Shown in pieces: positions 58,994-64,000 of a DNA stretch of 64,000 nt. The position numbers and the translations under genes were made by a program. The first letter of the stretch is position 1; each line of letters begins with the position of its first letter. The DNA is from Canna indica (taxonomy: Eukaryota; Streptophyta; Magnoliopsida; Zingiberales; Cannaceae), in contig CP136891.1 of the NCBI GenBank assembly GCA_034359265.1, forward strand, positions 53,708,501-53,772,500, read 5' to 3'. Under the pieces are notes generated by a model, which did not search any database, was not told where the DNA came from, and saw only the letters and a list, made by a program, of their open reading frames with translations.

Positions 58994-59909
58994 GTTAGAT
59001 AGTAGAGATTCATTTTAAAGAATTAACATGTTATCAAAATGAATCAAAGAGATCTTAAAATGTGAAATATTTAAAGAGTAAGATCTCTAAACATGTTTAA
59101 CTAGTTTGGACTTAAAAGAATGTCTCTAGTATCAACCTAGAGCAAGTTTAATTTAATGAAATTTGCCTAAGTGCTAAAATTCTACCTACTCATGAAAATT
59201 CAAGGGTTTACTATGCAATTTTAATCATGAGTATTGATGCATTATTTAAGCTTAAGCATTGAGGTATAACACTAAGATTTTGAATTTATCAAAGTTATAC
59301 CTTATTCATGATGATTTAGCCAAACTAATCTTTTTCATTCTAATTAGCCTTCCATTTACAATAACTTGCAAGTATACTTCATTAATAATAAAAAATGAAA
59401 TCAAATCTACATGCAAGCTATTAATCTAAATGAAAAACCAAGTATCATTTTCCAAATTCAACTTCACTAAATAGCATGGATTCATTTTCATATAAATCAT
59501 TTATGTTAACAAAATGAATCAAGAGATCTCAAAATATGAAATTTTAAAAAATAAGATCTCCAACTCTTCCTATTGGTTGAAAACTGAAAGGCCACAATTA
59601 GACTACGATTTAGAACCGCAAGGTCGCTTAGGCCCATTACAGGCCGCATAGGTCTCCGAGGTGATCGGGAAATCAAAATCAAAATCAAAAATCATTTTAT
59701 AAAAGCATATTATGAGCGGAAAATCTACTAATATTAAGCATGTATCAAAACTCCAACTCTAATTTAATCAAGTAAGTATGGGAGATGATACCAAAGTGTT
59801 TGATGTCAACTTTACCATAAGCATCTAGTCTAGGTGAAGACTTTGAAGTTGCAACCATGCAAGGATCATTCCTTCAATTTCTTGATCAACTTCAACTCTT
59901 CAATTTCCA
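58994..59909 (-). other. Copia B non-coding interior, part 2
   Basis: The stretch 59112-59440 is a diverged copy of 49265-49664 (shared order: ctagagcaagttt, ctactcatgaaa, atcatgagta, aacttgcaag). With G2 removed the two copies are adjacent. No coding domain. Confidence 0.7.
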
Positions 59910-61360
59910 TTACCCTTGTGTGATGGTTCTCCCTACAAAAGAACAAGACACTTTTGGTACCCAAATAGCTTTGGGTCCTTGGGGGTGAATTGGCCTAGGA
60001 ATCCAAAGTGTCCTAGCAACACTTGCATTACTTTTAAAAGCACACTCATGGATAGCATGGCCATAAACACCACAAAAAAAGCAATGTCCATGAAACTTTT
60101 TCTTTTCATTTTTAATGTGGACATGAGATTTAATGTTAGAATGCTTAACATAGGAGGCATGATGAGCATGGGCATTCTTAGATGAAACATTTTTCTTTTG
60201 ACCTTGATGTTTAAATGTGGAATTCCTAACGTGAGATTTTGCATTAGAATGCATAGCATGAGATTTATGATGAACATAGGCATTTTTGAAAGAAACATTT
60301 TTCTTTCAAATTTTCTTGAAGTTAAGTTTCTCAAATTATGTACTTCCTTGTTCAAAACCAAAATCTCATCTTTCAAAACTTCAATTGACTTATGCATGAC
60401 ATATAGTTGAGATTTCAAAATATTGTTCTCACTTACGATTTTTGGATTCTCAAATTTTAAATTTTCATTTTCAAGCTTTAAGTCCTTAAGCTCAAAATTC
60501 AATCTATCATGGCATAAATCAAATGAGCTAGACTTCAAATTCTCATTTTCTAGCTTTAATTCATGCACATGAGAATTAAGCATCACATTTTCTTTCTTTA
60601 GCATCTTATTTTCCTTATCCTTTTTAACAAGCAAGGTGTACATTATCTTATATTCGTTTACTAACTCATCATATTGCATATCATGTGAATTAGAAGAGCT
60701 AGTATTATCATTATCATTATCATGACTAGATGAAGAAGAAAGTACCTCATTATTTGCAATTTTGAGGCTCAATTTGGAAGTGGCTTCATAGTCATGGGTA
60801 AAGGATGCTCCAAATGAGTGAGATGTGGAGGTGGAAGCATTTGACCTCTTCCTTGCTTTGTTCATCAAGGTAGGGCAATTCTTCCTTACATGCCCTTTCT
60901 CTTGGCACAAATGGCAAATCACCTTTCTCTTCCGGCTTTTAGTGCTCCTATGACTGGAGACACTTTGGGCTTCAAAAACTATGTTAGTATTGGAAGGATG
61001 ACCATTGTCATCACTACCATCATTAATAGTTTCTAACTCTTCGGTTTTAGCATAATCATATAAGACATTTAAGCAAGCCCAAATATCGAATGCAGAAGTA
61101 CAATGCATGATCTTTTCAACTATATTATTTTCCAAAGAACAATATATGCAATTTATTGCTTTAGCATTTAATTCAAACATATTAATTTGTTCTTGGGTCC
61201 ATGAATCCATATTTTCCTTAGGTTCAACATATTTTATCTTTACCATGTTAAATACACCTAAACCTTGAGTCTTTAGAAAAGGATAAATTCTACTCTTCCA
61301 AAGACCAAAGTTAGACTCATCGAACCTATGAGGTGAAGACGCTATACTCTCTGGTGCCAT
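59910..61360 (-). pseudogene. Copia B gag
   Basis: From ATG (61360-61358) the frame begins MAPESIASSPHRFDESNFG and LWKSRIYPFLKTQG, a copia gag start. The knuckle CHLCQEKGHVRKNC follows, then a long coiled-coil-like stretch (many Lys, Glu, Asn, Leu). The second knuckle, CFFCGVYGHAIHEC, lies in the frame 60254-59910, so a frameshift occurred near 60300; the longest frame runs on to 59933 in a wrong phase. The protein ends near IWVPKVS, where pol would start in copia A. Gag of a non-autonomous element could still package its RNA. Confidence 0.88.
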
Positions 61361-61414
61361 TTTCGGATCGAGACAAGGTATAGAAGAGATGGTGAAATCT
61401 CAAGCTACAAACCC

Positions 61415-61428
61415 GCTCTGATACCAAA
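61415..61428 (-). other. Copia B primer-binding site
   Basis: On the minus strand TTTGGTATCAGAGC directly follows the 5' LTR. Confidence 0.9.
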
Positions 61429-62693
61429 TGTAGTCGAAATGGCAACACTAGAGGGGGGGGGTGAATAGTGTGTTTACTAAATTAATTAGCCTAAATTCAA
61501 TTTTAATCGTCTACTTAGATTGTTTAGGCACTTTACAATTGAATGATTAGATGTGGAAGCGATAAATACACACAAGTTATCAATGCAAACACGAGAATTT
61601 ATAGTGGTTTGGCCCCAATGCCTACTCCACTACCTAAACACCCCGCTTAGGATTTCCAAACTAAGTTTTACTAGATTAATTAGTTTCCCTTACACAGAGG
61701 ACTTTGACTCGAAGAGTCGCACTCTCGACCTAAGGCACTTCCACACCCGAAAGTCTCCGTCTTCTCATCGAGAGCACTCTTCCACCTCAACCCTAAGGGA
61801 TACCTCAACTAATCCTAGTAAAAACTAAGTTTACACAAGTGGCTATACACCTTCACAACAAGGTAACCACTTACACAACAAGACCTAACATCCTAGGTCT
61901 TCTTACATACTCAAATCAAAGGAAACATATTCAAATAACAATTAAAATACAATCAAAAGAGCTAAAAGAGCTAAAAGAGTAAACCAAGATTAAAAGTTCT
62001 TTTCCAAGCCTTGGAACCTCCAGCTTGCCAAGTCGTAGAGCTCGATTCAATTCTCGAGTTGAGGCAGCAGTTGGCGCTTGAGAAAATGTTCGCGGAAAGA
62101 GCAGAGCGCGCTTAATCAATCTCTAGAAGGCTCAAATCTTCCTTTTAATTGCTCAATAAAATCTGTAATCATCAAGGAAGAAGATTAAAAGGAGATAGAT
62201 GAGGTATATTTATACCCTCACGAAGAAACGACAGCTCAATGAATAGAAAACTATCCGTTGCAAATGCTCGGTCGACTGACTGATCGACCGCCGGAATGAC
62301 CGCTGCCTTCCTCTTTGTGTGCAGTCGACCACCAGATGCAAAACAATCAATTCCACATTCGGTCGACCAGTCGATCGATCGACGCAGGTTGCGCCTTTGG
62401 CGATACGCAGTCCGGTCGACCGATCGGTCGACCGACGAAGCACCGCTCGTCCAATGCGACTTTGGTGCACTCGTCGAGCTTCGAGAAATTTTCGCGATGA
62501 ACCCGAGCGCGACGATCAATGTCCTTCCGATTTTCTGATTTCTTCTGATTTTTCCGATCGAGGACATCGAATGCTAATCGATATGGAACCCGAAAGATTT
62601 CTCGACGAAATATTAGTCCCATGTTTGTTATCATCAAAACCGAGATTAAGAGATTAAGAGATTAAGACCAAGGTTGAAAACCTAAATCCAACA
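61429..62693 (-). repeat. Copia B 5' LTR
   Basis: 1265 bp; its upstream end is the CCAACA beside the TTATT duplication, its other end abuts the primer site. It includes a gtcgaccg-rich cluster at 62265-62445. Confidence 0.9.
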
Positions 62694-62731
62694 TTATTCA
62701 TCCCCCCTCTAGTGTGGTTATTTGGTTTACA

Positions 62732-63746
62732 TTTGGTATTAGAGCTTGATAGTAGGACTAGATTTCACCATCTAGCCTACACTTAGAATGACTACCAAAA
62801 ACACACTAGCTCAAGGGACCTCTACCCATGCACCTCCTTTGTTATGTGGAAAGAACTATGCTTATTGGAAAATTAGAAAGAATATTTTCCTTCAATCACA
62901 AGGCCTAGAGGTTTGGAGGATGATTCAAAATGATTATAAGTAACCAACTAGGAACATGGATGATAGGACCGAAGAGGAAGTTAAATTCTTTAATTCCAAT
63001 GCTAAATCCATGAATGCATTACATTGTGGATTATCAATTAATGAGTTTAAAAGAATTTCTACATGTAAATCTGCATTTGAAATTTGACAAGTTCTTGAAA
63101 GTAAAGGAGTCAAAAATCAATCTTCTCATGCATGATTATGAATTGTTTAAAATGCTATATCATGAGACTATTGATGATGTATGCTAGATTCCAAAATATT
63201 ACTAATGGCTTATGCAATCTTGGAAGAGATATTAGGGAAGTAGAAAAGGTGTGAAAGCTACTTCAATCACTTCCCAAAGCTTGGGAGCCAAAGGTGATAG
63301 CTATCATGGAAGCTAAGGATCTTGGTATCATGAAACTCACCGAACTCATTGGATCTCTCATGACACATGAGATCCATACGAGGGCACACAAGGAGGAAGA
63401 TACCCCAAAAGGAAAGAGTATTGCCTTAATTAAAAGCATCACATAGGAATGATGACACTTCTTCATCCGAAGAGGAGCTTGATAACTATGAGGAGATGTC
63501 CTTGCTTGCAAAATGGTTCATGAGGTTCATAAAGGGTGGCAAAAGGTTCATTTGTTTCAGTTGCAACAAACCCGGGCACTTGAGGAAGGATTGCCCACAA
63601 TTGAAGCTCACCCCCACCTCATCCACAAAGAAGGACAAGCTCAAGAAGAAGAAGAAGAAGGGATTGATGGCTTCTTGGGAAGAAAGTGAATCTTCATCAG
63701 GTGAGGAAGACTCGAAGGATGAAAGAGCCAACCTTTGCCTAAAGAT
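62732..63746 (+). pseudogene. Second copia A gag copy, truncated
   Basis: A primer site (tttggtattagagcttga) follows the LTR end, then ATG 62788 and a gag like that at 38716. It has its own damage: a TGA in place of Trp near 63089, small deletions at about 63105 and 63173, and a broken knuckle frame. The frame 63496-63750 encodes the knuckle ICFSCNKPGHLRKDC. The sequence breaks at 63746 inside the region matching 39760 and joins LTR sequence. Confidence 0.88.
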
Positions 63747-64000
63747 TTAAGGTTAGAAATTCTTGGTGAGGAGCCAAGGTAGTGAAGTAGGCGGTGTTGC
63801 CGAACCACTCTAAATTTCACATATTAGCATTGTTTATCTATTTAATCTTGCTTGGTATTAATCATTACTCATTTATATTTTCATCTTGAAAGCATATAAC
63901 TCAATGTATCAAAAATCCATAGTTAGGCCAACTTGAAAAAAAAATCAGAATTGAACTTAGCATATTTAGGTTACACACTATTGACCCCCCCCCCCCCTCT
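63747..64000 (+). repeat. Copia A LTR tail fragment fused to gag
   Basis: Matches the last 250 bp or so of the copia A LTR (aagatttaaggttagaaatt through acacactattgacccc). It continues beyond the window. A poly-C run starts at 63985. Confidence 0.82.

Larger units (their letters stand above)
46581..62693 (-). mobile_element. Copia B: gag-only SIRE-like element, carrying a nested gypsy
   Basis: Minus-strand element with outer ends TGTAGTCG (46581) and CCAACA (62693) and TTATT on both sides (46576-46580, 62694-62698). 5' LTR 61429-62693, primer site 61415-61428, gag 59910-61360, non-coding interior, 3' LTR 46581 to about 48033. No protease, integrase, RT or RNase H sequence is seen anywhere in the interior. 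It may have depended on copia A-like enzymes. Confidence 0.88.
45327..62731 (+). repeat. Copia A LTR, split by copia B
   Basis: Begins TGTTATCCCAAGG after the polypurine tract, runs to 46580, and resumes at 62699-62731 to end in TTTACA. Joined length is about 1287 bp. The gap is the copia B insertion with its TTATT duplication. The LTR is followed not by host DNA but by a second primer site and gag. Confidence 0.88.

Noticed and set aside
63985..63998. Poly-C run at the window end
   Set aside because: Low-complexity sequence within an LTR end that normally reads cacccccct; probable slippage or assembly noise.

Overview
This window is nuclear DNA of a flowering plant. Three things show it: a five-exon gene with GT-AG introns and an N-terminal organelle-type leader, plant-type SIRE-like Ty1/copia and Tekay-like (chromodomain) Ty3/gypsy retrotransposons primed by initiator-Met tRNA, and plant DNA-transposon families (CACTA, hAT, Tourist/PIF, Mutator-like) with exact target-site duplications. 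I cannot name the species. No bacterial operons, CRISPR arrays or structural RNA genes were seen.

Region 1-8560 is gene-poor: a decayed gypsy-type LTR region interrupted by a complete TRIM element (762-1092), two antisense L1-type LINE remnants (about 1540-2745, and 5505-6368 plus 7389-7690), and a 1014-bp CACTA element (6372-7385) inserted in the second LINE.

Region 8561-19760 holds the only clear host gene, a pfkB-family carbohydrate kinase of 469 codons (exons 8643-8981, 15940-16187, 16311-16602, 18726-18878, 19049-19426). Its first intron is nearly 7 kb long and carries a hAT element, a 3.4-kb repeat block and a fold-back Mutator-like element ending 68 bp before exon 2. Intron 3 carries a Tourist-like MITE.

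Region 19760-64000 is a nested retrotransposon cluster. A solo SIRE-like LTR (22967-32119, TSD TAAGA) holds a rearranged gypsy array (23679-31470). A SIRE-like copia ('copia A', about 34388-46580, its LTR resuming at 62699) has its 5' LTR interrupted by a 3.1-kb gypsy solo LTR (34696-37794), its reverse transcriptase interrupted by another solo LTR (42305-43926, TSD GTTTC), and its 3' LTR interrupted by a gag-only copia ('copia B', 46581-62693, TSD TTATT). Copia B in turn holds a full-length gypsy element (49670-58993, TSD GTTAG). The window ends in a second, fused copy of copia A gag and LTR. Every retroelement coding region shows stops, frameshifts or deletions. The target-site duplications allow a relative insertion order to be read directly.

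I did not find a new gene system. The best leads are the fold-back element beside exon 2, the two LTR-internal-LTR-internal arrays, the gag-only copia family, and the LTR modules shared between copia families.
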